Assembly: GCF_000485595.1 (NCBI RefSeq)
Contig: NW_014577222.1
Location: 1 to 54,806 of the forward strand
DNA from: Priapulus caudatus
Lineage: Eukaryota > Priapulida > Priapulimorpha > Priapulimorphida > Priapulidae
Direction of reading: 5' to 3'
Length of the DNA stretch: 54,806 bases
Below, piece after piece: positions 33,801 through 41,508 of the stretch. The notes under the pieces are model-generated. The model saw nothing but the letters and a program-made list of their open reading frames with translations. It was not told the DNA's origin and did not search any database. Positions within the stretch are counted from its first letter, which is position 1, and each line of letters starts with the position of its first letter. Made by a program: the position numbers and the translations under genes.

Positions 33801-34593
33801 GTTCATTCCAGAGCGGACTCCCTGATTTGACATATGCAGGAGTCCGTGTGACTCCCTGAAAATTCTGCTATACTAGCTAGTTCGTTCCGAAGCACGGCCT
33901 CGCGGAATTACTGTATTTTTTAAGCTAATGTCCAAAGAAAATTTGGCAGACGTCCAACTGCATGAATCTTAAAAATAAGCACATGCGTAATTATTGTTAA
34001 TATCTTTAATTTTGAACCTCAGACTGCAGACTCCCCCATTTTGCTGCGGACTCCCTCTTTTTGAGGGTAGGGAGTCCGTTGGACTCCCTGGTTCAAAAGT
34101 TAATTTCATGCCCTGATTACCCATGTCTTATTGAATTTTAAATTACCATCGTTTGTGGCATTGAATTGCTAGTGACGTGACGTAGGCCTTTTCCTTCAGC
34201 GATATGCGTCCATGTGTGTGTGGTGTGTGTGGGGGTGCGTGCGTGTGTGGTGTGTGTGGGGGTGCGTGTGTGTGTGGTGTCTGGGGGGGGGTGTCGTGTG
34301 TGTGGGGTGCCTGTGTGTGTGGTGTGTGTGGGGTGCGTGTGTGTGTGGTGTGTGTGGGGGTGCGTGTGTGTGTGGTGTGTGTGGGGGTGCGTGTGTGTGT
34401 GGGCGGTATGTGTGTTACATGCGTCCAAGGCACAATCTACATGTATGACATAGTCTTCATGCACACACATGGCAGATTGGTTTCATTGCAGGTGATTACA
34501 GTGACAGCAGACTTGGATGACCAGTACGTGATGGCGAAGAGAGGCAATCAGAAAGGAAAAGTCCCAGTCGCATATCTCGAATACATCCACTAG
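8655..34593 (+). CDS. SH3GLB1: Endophilin-B (SH3GLB1-like), nine exons, complete
   Basis: Coding exons are 8655-8717, 21946-22087, 23269-23394, 25677-25810, 26872-26964, 29550-29639, 30820-30920, 31565-31700 and 34492-34593. All have GT-AG junctions and matching phases and sum to 328 codons plus a stop. The start follows GACA and gives MAFSFKKLTADAS, like the endophilin-B N-terminus. An N-BAR domain spans roughly residues 1-240, with recognisable phrases ELLGLYMIEAG, FGPGTAYG, NFLTPLRTFLEGD and KRLDLDAAK. A short linker leads to an SH3 domain (about 274-328) with VLYDYDA and GNQKGKVP. The family forms banana-shaped dimers that bend membranes in autophagy, mitochondrial and vesicle traffic. 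Oddities: the SH3 tryptophan position is Tyr307, and the linker is short. B1 versus B2 cannot be decided. Confidence 0.93.
8718..9162. other. Start of endophilin-B intron 1
   Basis: Begins at the GTAATT donor after exon 1. It includes an AT-rich tract (about 8858-8895) and, at about 9090-9162, a sequence related to 2083-2155. Otherwise nothing is recognised. Confidence 0.5.
9345..9435. repeat. (GT)n/(GC)n microsatellite
   Basis: Alternating purine-pyrimidine tract (GTGTGTGTG, GCGCGTGCGCGCGCG) inside the hAT-like element, a possible Z-DNA-type tract. The His/Thr-rich frames across it are artefacts. Confidence 0.85.
9570..10730. repeat. About 33-bp GGTGTAGGGATGATACACTG minisatellite
   Basis: Dozens of copies of a unit near GGGGTGTAGGGATGATACAC followed by TGTAGAGACAGAGA, with heavy indel noise and variable unit length. 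Two more copies appear after unique sequence at 11022-11100, inside the same transposon. It was therefore amplified within the element or split by later sequence. Confidence 0.85.
10732..10839 (+). pseudogene. Possible acidic C-terminal tail of a lost element gene
   Basis: Thirty-five codons, rich in Asp, Ser and Glu (phrases such as EPDSDGSDP and SSEGSDDSQTDIE), end at a TGA at 10837-10839. They directly follow the minisatellite, and a 25-bp copy of their beginning recurs at 11099-11123. The composition looks like a real disordered protein tail, but there is no upstream frame to anchor it. I infer it belonged to the surrounding transposon. Confidence 0.3.
11022..11100. repeat. Second short block of the 33-bp minisatellite
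   Basis: About two units of the GGTGTAGGGATGATACACTC repeat, followed by GTGCAAAAGAGACCAGCAG. That is the same order as at the right edge of the main array (about 10712-10747), showing a segmental duplication inside the element. Confidence 0.7.
11278..11320. repeat. Perfect 15-bp hairpin
   Basis: Arms GTGGAGACGTGCGCC (11278-11292) and GGCGCACGTCTCCAC (11306-11320) with a 13-nt loop. It lies just outside the right end of the hAT-like element. No RNA family is recognised. Confidence 0.7.
11321..12273. other. Intron 1 sequence, nothing recognised
   Basis: AT-rich intronic sequence. The open frame at 11950-12282 has no family motif. Confidence 0.4.
12274..12809. mobile_element. Truncated copy of the 705-bp foldback element
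   Basis: Matches the element at 25847-26551 in inverse orientation: the interior, then a full right arm ending CTCTTG at 12809. The outer 200 bp or so of the left arm is missing and sequence similarity starts abruptly at about 12274. It is more diverged than the complete copy. Confidence 0.75.
12810..13551. other. Intron 1 sequence, nothing recognised
   Basis: No coding, RNA or repeat structure is identified on either strand. Confidence 0.4.
13552..13830. repeat. Diverged tandem duplication, about 189-bp period
   Basis: AAGTCACGTTGTCTAGAACT followed by CTATTTCACCTAACAAGCTA at 13552-13610 recurs, diverged, at 13741-13800. Only two copies exist, so this is an old local duplication. Confidence 0.6.
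13928..14387. mobile_element. 460-bp inverted-repeat element
   Basis: Perfect 23-bp inverted arms at 13928-13950 (starting GACAATTGTGACCCGC) and 14365-14387. A related ACAATTGTCAGG phrase lies just outside on both sides (about 13903 and 14379), so the true boundary is ambiguous. There is no coding capacity, and the superfamily is not assigned. Confidence 0.6.
14388..15728. other. Intron 1 sequence, nothing recognised
   Basis: No gene or RNA is supported. A short hairpin-prone stretch lies at 15310-15380. Confidence 0.4.
15884..16121. mobile_element. 238-bp Mutator-like MITE containing a telomere tract
   Basis: Perfect 34-bp terminal inverted repeats (15884-15917 and 16088-16121; core CACGAGAGTTCCGGACCC) are flanked by a perfect 9-bp direct repeat GCCCCGCCA (15875-15883 and 16122-16130). 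A 9-bp duplication with fairly long terminal repeats is characteristic of Mutator-like elements, so I place it there tentatively. The interior carries a CCCTAA-type tract at 15979-16029. It has no coding capacity. It inserted into a repeat rich in CCCGCCA phrases (15729-16150). Confidence 0.8.
15979..16029. repeat. Interstitial telomere-like (CCCTAA)n tract
   Basis: About eight CCTAAC hexamers with two variants, inside the MITE at 15884-16121. This is the TTAGGG metazoan telomere motif, far too short to be a telomere. Confidence 0.9.
16507..17962 (-). pseudogene. Reverse transcriptase and RNase H, broken
   Basis: The RT fingers and palm carry PIVLISKPDGSSRFCIDYR, then LDLLKGYWQVPL and VTPFG. 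The catalytic YIDD codons are present at about 17298-17309, but only after a frame change at an eight-base homopolymer near 17372. A second homopolymer-associated frame change lies near 17200. RNase H keeps its acidic residues (LAIDASDIGVGAVL, TIEKETL, YTDHNPL) and ends with NVIADALSRG at 16507. The sequence type is Ty3/Gypsy and not Ty1/Copia. The frame changes could be decay or consensus errors. Confidence 0.82.
17972..19200 (-). pseudogene. Integrase: H2C2 zinc domain, core and C-terminal domain, broken
   Basis: The zinc domain reads HEIPMAGHLGIRKTQ then YCKTCHSCQ (about 19100-18960). The core shows the first Asp in LIDCVGPLP and the second in QSDQGSNF. The third catalytic position, in GALGRYHQ (about 18590), is Gly (GGA) where the DDE glutamate is expected. 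The frame shifts within the core (about 18880-18800) and again before the C-terminal domain (18193-17972, GPYRVEEKRG and HVNMIKRYY). An in-frame TAG at 17972 separates integrase from reverse transcriptase. Integration activity is therefore lost. Confidence 0.8.
19400..20932 (-). pseudogene. Gag with SCAN-like capsid, zinc knuckle and aspartic protease
   Basis: The N-terminal part is a charged coiled-coil-like stretch (LEREKLKGENEIKKLELQ). It is followed by a capsid segment with HIRFVPKFREEEVEIYF, EAYRQQFRNLNR and EFARKKEMCFDRW, which resembles the SCAN domain. A zinc knuckle of the form C-x2-C-x4-H-x4-C (CYYCNDKGHLKSEC) follows, then the protease active-site triad in ILRDTGATQS. Gag packages RNA and the protease matures the polyprotein. 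The frame is interrupted between about 20640 and 20580, within the capsid region, so Gag cannot be made whole. Confidence 0.8.
20933..21945. other. End of intron 1, nothing recognised
   Basis: AT-rich sequence leading to the exon 2 acceptor (TGTAG before TTCACAGAGG). I looked here for a copy of sequence beyond 16507 that would mark a long terminal repeat and saw none by eye. Confidence 0.4.
22093..22310. repeat. 29-bp minisatellite starting at the exon 2 donor
   Basis: Seven identical 29-bp copies (AGTTAAACCTGTATATAAGG then GTCACATAC) and a degenerate eighth. The first copy begins five bases after the GT of the endophilin-B intron 2 donor at 22088. Identity between copies points to recent expansion. 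Confidence 0.95.
22945..23280. repeat. Tandem repeat whose unit contains a 3' splice site
   Basis: About seven diverged units of roughly 45-55 bp share TGTGGTAACGGATTACCTAT, then TGTGTTTCAGCGGTCTG. The last unit is the real acceptor of endophilin-B exon 3: TTTCAG ends at 23268 and CGGCCCG is exonic. Upstream units at about 23015, 23120 and 23172 keep TTTCAG plus CGG- or CAG-like sequence, so several decoy acceptors precede the true one. Confidence 0.8.
23405..23452. repeat. (CT)n microsatellite after exon 3
   Basis: CTCTCT-rich tract shortly after the exon 3 donor (23395). Confidence 0.85.
23643..23652. other. 10-N assembly gap
   Basis: Ten Ns, followed immediately by a (GA)n tract to about 23690. 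This is an unresolved microsatellite joint in the assembly. Confidence 0.99.
23990..24420. repeat. GTGTGTGCGTGCGT-rich cryptic repeat
   Basis: Long GT/GC-alternating low-complexity sequence with a longer unit GTGTGTGGCACTGTGTGCGT repeated (about 24185-24275). It lies in intron 3 and has no coding meaning. Confidence 0.85.
24421..25676. other. Intron 3 sequence, nothing recognised
   Basis: No gene, RNA or repeat structure was identified. Confidence 0.4.
25847..26551. mobile_element. 705-bp foldback element with near-identical arms of about 250 bp
   Basis: Terminal arms of roughly 250 bp (25847 to about 26100 and about 26300 to 26551, starting CAAGAGCAGATAAAGAAGG) differ at only a handful of positions. 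A perfect 7-bp direct repeat ATGAGAT (25840-25846 and 26552-26558) flanks the element. The roughly 190-bp centre is unique and non-coding. The near-identity of the arms suggests recent insertion or gene conversion between arms. A truncated relative lies at 12274-12809. It sits in intron 4 of endophilin B. Confidence 0.85.
26965..27650. other. Intron 5, nothing recognised
   Basis: AT-rich intron sequence without identifiable structure. Confidence 0.4.
27655..28095. repeat. (CT)n-rich low-complexity tract
   Basis: Long pyrimidine-rich stretch (CTCTCT with CCCT and TTTCT variants) in intron 5. Ser/Leu-rich open frames across it are artefacts. Confidence 0.9.
28096..29400. other. Intron 5 sequence, nothing recognised
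   Basis: No gene or RNA supported. Confidence 0.4.
29402..29515. repeat. CTG/TTG triplet tract close to the exon 6 acceptor
   Basis: Interrupted CTGCTGTTG triplets ending about 35 bases before the exon 6 acceptor (TGTGCGTAG, exon from 29550). On the sense strand the tract is T-rich and may serve as part of the pyrimidine tract. Confidence 0.8.
29640..30819. other. Intron 6, nothing recognised
   Basis: AT-rich sequence. A short palindrome, GGTTCACCGGTGAACC (30233-30248), is the only structure noted. Confidence 0.4.
31334..31395. repeat. (CA)n/(CGCA)n microsatellite in intron 7
   Basis: ACACACGTACTCACGTACACAC followed by CACGCACGCACG, an impure dinucleotide and tetranucleotide tract. Confidence 0.8.
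31720..31825. repeat. (GCGT)n/(GT)n microsatellite after exon 8
   Basis: CGTGCGTGCGTGCG and GTGTGTGTGCG tracts starting about 20 bases after the exon 8 donor at 31701. Confidence 0.85.
31826..33087. other. Intron 8 sequence; fragment of a dispersed repeat
   Basis: Mostly unremarkable. About 32890-32970 (CTTCTAACCCTAGCAAGACC then GTTTCTTGGAGCTA) resembles 53648-53730. Confidence 0.45.
33088..33431. mobile_element. 344-bp hAT-like MITE, copy 1
   Basis: The ends are CAGGGGTAGAAATTAAC and GTTAATTTAGCACCCTG, flanked by a perfect 6-bp direct repeat CGAGTG (33082-33087 and 33432-33437). The interior is built of repeated GGGAGTCCG and GGACTCC phrases that pair with each other. CAGGG ends with 6-bp duplications suit the hAT subgroup making 6-bp duplications. 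Same family as 33683-34115, opposite orientation. Confidence 0.85.
33683..34115. mobile_element. 433-bp hAT-like MITE, copy 2, with internal duplication
   Basis: The ends are CAGGGTGCGAAATTAACG and AAGTTAATTTCATGCCCTG, flanked by a perfect 6-bp direct repeat ATTACC (33677-33682 and 34116-34121). It is the inverse of copy 1 and longer because a 79-bp segment (33736-33814) is tandemly repeated once. Confidence 0.85.
34205..34410. repeat. GTGTGTGTGGTGTGTGTGGG tract
   Basis: GT-rich simple repeat with a longer 26-28-bp periodicity (GGGGTGCGTGTGTGTGTGGT), about 80 bases upstream of the exon 9 acceptor at 34491. Confidence 0.9.
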
Positions 34594-37500
34594 AAGCAAA
34601 CATGGTTGATTCCATTTTCACACAAAGACCAGCTCGGTCAAGGATTCAATTGAGGATCATCTGCTACTTGTTAACCATCTGTACCTGGTCCATTATCTTC
34701 TACGAACAGCACCCATCCCACAGAAATTCAATATGTATCATTTCAGAATTTCTTTCTTTCTCATTACTCGCTGAGTAACATGTTCTAATAACGTGCTGAT
34801 CGAAAATTCAGCACGTGTCTCGCTCTGGTGGCAAATTCCGTAACAAGTAATACGTACATATCTAGTGTGACTCGCCTGTATTAACTCGCGGTTATGTTGC
34901 CTTAGTTCGCTTGTCTGTTTGGAATTCGAAGTGGTTGGGAAAGAATCACGCATGCATATAAGGTGAAGTCTGGCCCACCCACCTTACGCCTTACAAAAAT
35001 TGAGCGGCCGAGGGAAAATGACTTGGAAGTGCAAGTGCTTACCATATTAGAACAGTCCATTATTTATGAACGAGATATATTACAAAACTAATATATAGCA
35101 TATGATGTTCTCTAAGTTACGTGTGTTGTTCATTGTGTAGATGTGGTTCGAGTATACATGGAGGTTAAATCACTTTAGATGAATTTGTTTGTTGGTGTTG
35201 AGTTTTTTTTTTCGGTATAAAGAGAGATTGATGCGCACACATATATGAGCATATACATGTCATTACTATTGAAATGAACTCCCCTCCCACCATTTGGAGA
35301 TCTTCTTTGTCTATGGGATTTCTACATACTGCGCATGGCATACGTCTTTAGCATATTCTTCTGCTTTCACGTGCGCTTGGTGGAGATCATTCTAGTCATG
35401 AAATGTCAGATACAGATAGTGTGCCTGTTAGTTACAATTAGGCACACCATTCCTGTCACCATGTTCTCAATATCGTCGGACCAACCTCGGTAATTATTTA
35501 AACAAGTTAACAGCCTGGAAGCTGTCTTTAGTCATTTCGTTAATCAAAACCTCTTTCAATCTGTTGCGACTAGGGGTATGAATTAGAAATTGTTGCGGTA
35601 TATATGATGTAGTTATATGTACGTACATTGTGATCACATAAATAAAACTAATCAGGGAACTCCCGGGAATGTTGAATTCGGTATGTGTATTCTGTTAATA
35701 TGAATGCACTATACCTAGAGTGGTTTCTGCGAAGCGTGTTTATCTACCCAAATACAATATATTAGTTAAATGTATGGTTATGGATTCATATAGAGTGATT
35801 TGTTGTTATTTTCACTTCCAAAATTTTGGCTATGTCTGGGAAAAAGAATCCCGACTGTGGACATGTGCATGTGGTGTGATTGTGTTTGCGTCAGCAGTAG
35901 CTTGCCCCGGACAAGCCCCGTACTTGCCCCGTACAGTGTAAGCCTTCACTGTGTCACAGTGGGCACGTGGGCATTCGTGTGGCAGAACGAAAGGCTTCAC
36001 GGGTCGAGTAGTTGTTTGGAAGAGTACGTAGTATAGCTATGGCAAGTTACCTTGTAGGAATTGATAGTTAATTGGTTTAGCGAATTTATATCACCTGCAG
36101 AATAACCCGGCGTATGCCAGTTCATATGTTATTATGTAATCAGTTCTATGCACTTTCGCCCTGCTTTTATTGTATGACGTACATAGCTTTCAGATAGGTA
36201 ATATGAACGTATGCATAATCAGTGCAATGCACATATCCTTCTCTTTTAATGTAAGGTGTACCCATATGGGTTTCCAGTAACTATCATACACTCATTTTTA
36301 GCCAGGTGTATCCGGTGTATAAGGTATGTCTCCTTGCATAAATTAGCCTGCGACTTATATATACTGCTGTCATGCCATGCAAGTTTAACAGAATTCTCCA
36401 TTAATGTAAAAAGAAATCGTAAAAAAATCTTACAGCAGCCTCGATTGAAAATAGTAGTACTCTGTTACAGCATAGTAATCATACGGATTACTGAATGAAT
36501 ACTCAATTGAAATAAAACTGCATGAATAATCTGCTGCGTAACATCACCCAAGCAATTCAATCGTATATCTTTCCATCGCTGTGGTATTTGCGTGTATGCA
36601 GATTATGAAGATACCTTTGCGTGTATGAAGGGGCTTATAATGTGTGACGAATATCAGAATGTTGGAGCCTATGAAGCCTTTTATTTGCAATCATGCCATT
36701 AAACTATACATCAAATGATTATAGGTGTGAGGTATTAGATATAGTCATCATACGTGAATGCTTATTATATCGGTGAAGCTCTCTTTGTGTATTCCATTGA
36801 TTGCAACAGTAATAACGACAAATGAGAATACAATTGTATGAAGGAATTGTTAACGACATTGGGATGTTTTACTTCAGACGTCATTTTAAATAATAAATTA
36901 CCTATTTCTTCCTCATATTTACAAAACAGCTTTTTCTAGCTTACTATTCACAGCGTGTGTATAGGGAAATTTCGTTATTAAAGCTACGGCTATAATAAAT
37001 GACCTGGCAACAAGTTTTTGATGTTAAATGCACGATGTTTATTGAGGCTACAACGGGGCCATTACAACAGGGAAATCACAAGGTCAATGATATGTTTTTA
37101 TATATATATTTATATATTCTAATTTTTTAAACCATTTCACACATCAATAAAATAGGTACACGAATTGAGAATTGTAAAATATCTTGTATTGTAGGAGATT
37201 CTTGATTTCATATTGGCTATAGGTATGAACACTTACCTCTGTGATTCCCGTACAGTAGTCTCATAAATATATAGGAAGACATTGTCATATTAAAATATAA
37301 ACCGCTTAAAATATATTACTCATGATTTTAACATGATATTATTGCACACTTGTAACACTTCTTTTGAGATTCAACAAGAATAAACATATAGAACAAACCA
37401 AACTTTACAAGTAGGTCTGATTAAAACACTGCAGTACTTGCTAACAACTTGCGTATATAATATATAACAAATATATAACTAAAACATAGTCTGATGGTAA

Positions 37501-37828
37501 TCTCAGATTAACGAGTATTTGTGTATATAATATATACTTTCCTAATGATTCTAGATAAACATTTACGTCACGGTTGCCACAAAAATACGTGCCCTAGCTT
37601 GCAGTAAAACGTCTGCGTTTAAACGCAAGTTATGAACACGGAAATAATATTTTTTGTAACGAGTGTTATTCGATTTCCTAAAAGTGATCATGCGCATAAT
37701 AAATAATCTTTCGTTATACTGAGTTGCACGCATGCATCATTTTCACAAACACATTCTTGAGCCTACGAAGACAATCATGTCATCATGATTGTCACGTCAT
37801 CTACTGTCACCTGTTTGTCACTGGCGCG
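34594..37828. other. Convergent 3' flanks of endophilin B and FAM20B
   Basis: AT-rich sequence between two convergent genes, presumably both 3' untranslated regions. No coding region is supported. Confidence 0.5.
35641..35646 (+). promoter_or_regulatory. Candidate polyadenylation signal, endophilin B
   Basis: An AATAAA about 1.05 kb after the stop codon. It is the first clear canonical signal I noticed on this strand. The implied long 3' UTR is inference. Confidence 0.3.
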
Positions 37829-38407
37829 TCACTGTGCTGCATCTGTAACGAGAACGCTGGCGCGTCCGTGCGTCCGTATGCACGTGTCGACGATGGTGAG
37901 GATGGCTTTGAGCCTGCGATCGACGGCGCGGTAGTGGGCGTCTGTGAGCACGGGCGTGATGGCGTCGTACCCCAGCAGCATTCGCAGCAACGAGCCGAGC
38001 ATGCCGCCTGTTAACCAGCTCAGCTGCTGCCAGGTCGACCGCCGCATGCTGCAAAAACAACAATAACAACATGAATCTCAACAGCAACAACAACAACAGC
38101 ATGAATGTCAACAACAACAACAACAACAACAGCATGAATTTCAACAACAACAACAACAACCACAACATGAATCTCAACTCAGCTGCCACTCACAGGTAAC
38201 TCCAGCCAATCAGCATGGCGATATGAGCGTTCTAAAAACACTGCTTAGTAGGGAAGTGTCATTACAATTGGGTGAGCTTAACGTGGACATAAGAGGGCGA
38301 ATATCTATATATGGTTACCTCGCTCAGACAGGTTGCACAATACATAAATATATATATATATATATATATATCAAGAGTACATGATAGGATCTCCTATTAT
38401 GCACTCT

Positions 38408-38446
<39 letters not shown>

Positions 38447-41400
38447 ACCACGAATCTATTTATCTTGTCTCATAATCATATGCACCAATTTAATAATTAA
38501 TATATTATGAAAAGCTGATGAATATACTATTCTAAGCGCATTTTGATGTTATTCTAAGCTGTTGCCATGTTGACCAACACAAAGAATGCGATGCTGATGG
38601 AACAACAATTAGGAGACACGGATAAAAACTTTCACATTTTTCCTTTCCAAACCCAACTAGAAAGGGCAGTTGTCGCCAACTACATGTATCCCCCGTGTTC
38701 TCCCCAAGATGTGTAAGTATACAAAGTTTGGTCGCGCTAGGTCAATTAGGGGCCGAGTTATAGAGCGGAAGGAAAATATGATGAAGGTCAAGGTCAAATA
38801 AAGGTCGTAGTGACCTGGTTTTGGTAGCGCTAGGTCAATTAGGGGCCGAGTTAGAGAGCGGAAGGGAAATATGATCAAGGTCAAAGTAAAGGTCAAATAA
38901 AGGTAGTGACCTGGTTTTGGTAGCGCTAGGTCAATTAGGGGCCGAGTTAGAGAGCGGAAGGGAAATATGATCAAGGTCAAAGTAAAGGTCAAATAAAGGT
39001 TGCAGTGACCTGGTTTTGGTACGCTGCTCACGCTCTCCCCAAGATGTGTAAGTATACCAAGTTTGGTCACGCTAGGTTAATTAGGGGTCGAGTTATAGAG
39101 CAGAAGGGAAATTCTCTGCGGCGGACCGAGCGGCGGCGGCGGCTGGGGAGACATGAAACCATAGCATCCCTGCCGACTTCGTCGCGGGGGATACAATTAA
39201 CAGCAGTCTTGCTATAGTTTCCTAAAACGTGTTCAGTGCTAGATGCTAGAGGATAGGATACGATTGTAGGAAGTTATCACTGCAACTCACATGCAGCACT
39301 GGTATAACGGAGCCAGGATTGTCACTTCATCTTTGTCAGGATCCCCGAAACTATAAGTAATAAAACAAACAAATAATAATTAATAAATTATATTAATAAA
39401 TTCAAGTAATAAAGTATTCACAAATCATATATGATTGACGTCTTTAATACATGACTGGTGCTTAACTTTGGTGATGAAACTAAAAATACATCAACAATAG
39501 CAGCATGGAAAAAAAAAAAAACTATATAGTATCACTCCTGCTATGTGTATTTTACGTGTATGTGAAAATAAAGCCATCATTAGTCAACACACTACCTGTT
39601 GTATGCCGTATGGACAAGAAATCTTCGACCGAGCACCTTCACCATGTGATCAGATGTTTTCATTTGAGCAAACAGATCACCTCCATCTGGTCGTGATCAC
39701 GTAATATGAGCCAGCGCCAGTGTTATACGCGGCTAACAATAATTAAACCATATTATTGATTCGGGGTACAATAGTTATTACAATACTCAATAGTCTACAC
39801 GCAGAGACATCCCACGCTGTAATGAACAGCAAATTAATTAACAGCAATAACATTACATAACGTACAGTACCTCTTGCCATTATCCAGCAGCACTACCATG
39901 CTGTCCTCCCATCCAGCAAACATCTCACACATGTGTCTGTCGGCATTGCCTATGAGATAGTCCAGAACTGACGCATCGATGAGGTCCAGCAGCATCGGGC
40001 CAGACTTGTATAGTGGGCTGCTGCGCACAATATTACAGTAGTCCTGGTCGGTTTGCCATCTGTGCAAACAAAGACACACACTGCTTTTATGGCCCGCGAG
40101 CAGCTTCTTATTATATGACGAAAAAGAGAGAACGTTCATATATCCGCACACGCATGAATGCACGTATGCACACACACACACACACGTATGCACACTTACG
40201 CACCAATACGTACACAGGCGCACACAATCATGGATGCATTGACCAACACGCACGCACACACCTGGGCACTAACATGCACAAATGCACGCACACAAATACA
40301 GATACATGGCCGCATCAACTGGAGTAGTAATTACACGTACTCACCGTGCAGTTTTGTTGACGTTGTACGTGCGCTTCCAGGGATGCCAGAGACGTTTCTT
40401 GAGCGGCCAGTTCTTGGGCAGCCACAGTGTGACTGCTCCCTCCATCACGGACCCAACGCCGCACGCAGCCGTCTCCGGTCGACAGGGGCCGCACTTCCCG
40501 TAAAAGCAGACGTTGTCACCTGCGCGGGGAATAGCACATACACATGAAATAACGCACCGAAGCAGTGCATTCGCTTAGAAAGGGTAAGAATTGGTCATAA
40601 CGAAGGCCACATCTTCTTCTTCCTCTTCCTTTTTCGGCTGCGATGTGCTATAATGTTGATTTGTTGATTTGATCATCGTTATGACCTGGCCATTTCATAG
40701 ATGTCCGCCAACACATGTTTGGTTTGACAATGTTTTCTAATCAGTAATGAATGCATTTGGATGTGAGGATATGTGAGTGTCTAACCTGAAGAGAAATTCG
40801 TTATCGAAATGTAGCCCATACATTAGAGAAGGCAGGAGGACCAATCAACATACAGTGCCTGATATCAAATAAACTACCTTTCACTAGGAATGTCTCCAGT
40901 AGTCGCAACTCTGCCACAGGCATTAGTTCCGACGTTAGATTGATGCGTCTGCCTACAGCAACAGGTATTCTTCTCAAACCCAATATCCTGCAAGAGCAGA
41001 TGTACGCATGCAAGAATGATGCAGGTTAAAACGGAAAATATGAGTACATATCATCACACGATCTACACATTTAATACGAAGTGCATTGAACGATCCCTCA
41101 CAAGACACATAATAGATCATATATACAACGACAGCATTCCTTATTGCGGTATTCCATTTTTTTATAGAATGTGATATATCTATGCTCTGGAAAAGCAATC
41201 TGCACCTGCCCAAGTGAAAAGCAGCGATTTCTCCATTATGTCGGTCATATCCAGCATACGGCGTTCCCTTGATGACCTTATCACGTGCATACCTGAAGTA
41301 CAAAGTCGTTACACACGTGTGCACGTGCGTGTGTGCATGCGTGCGTGCATAAACCTTGCATATCTTTTACCGTAATAAAAATTAATAGCAATCAAGTAAA

Positions 41401-41469
41401 AGCTAAAATAGTTAAAAAAGGTTAAAATAGTAATCAAGTACACCGTGCAGTTATGCTTATGCTAGTGGC

Positions 41470-41508
<39 letters not shown>

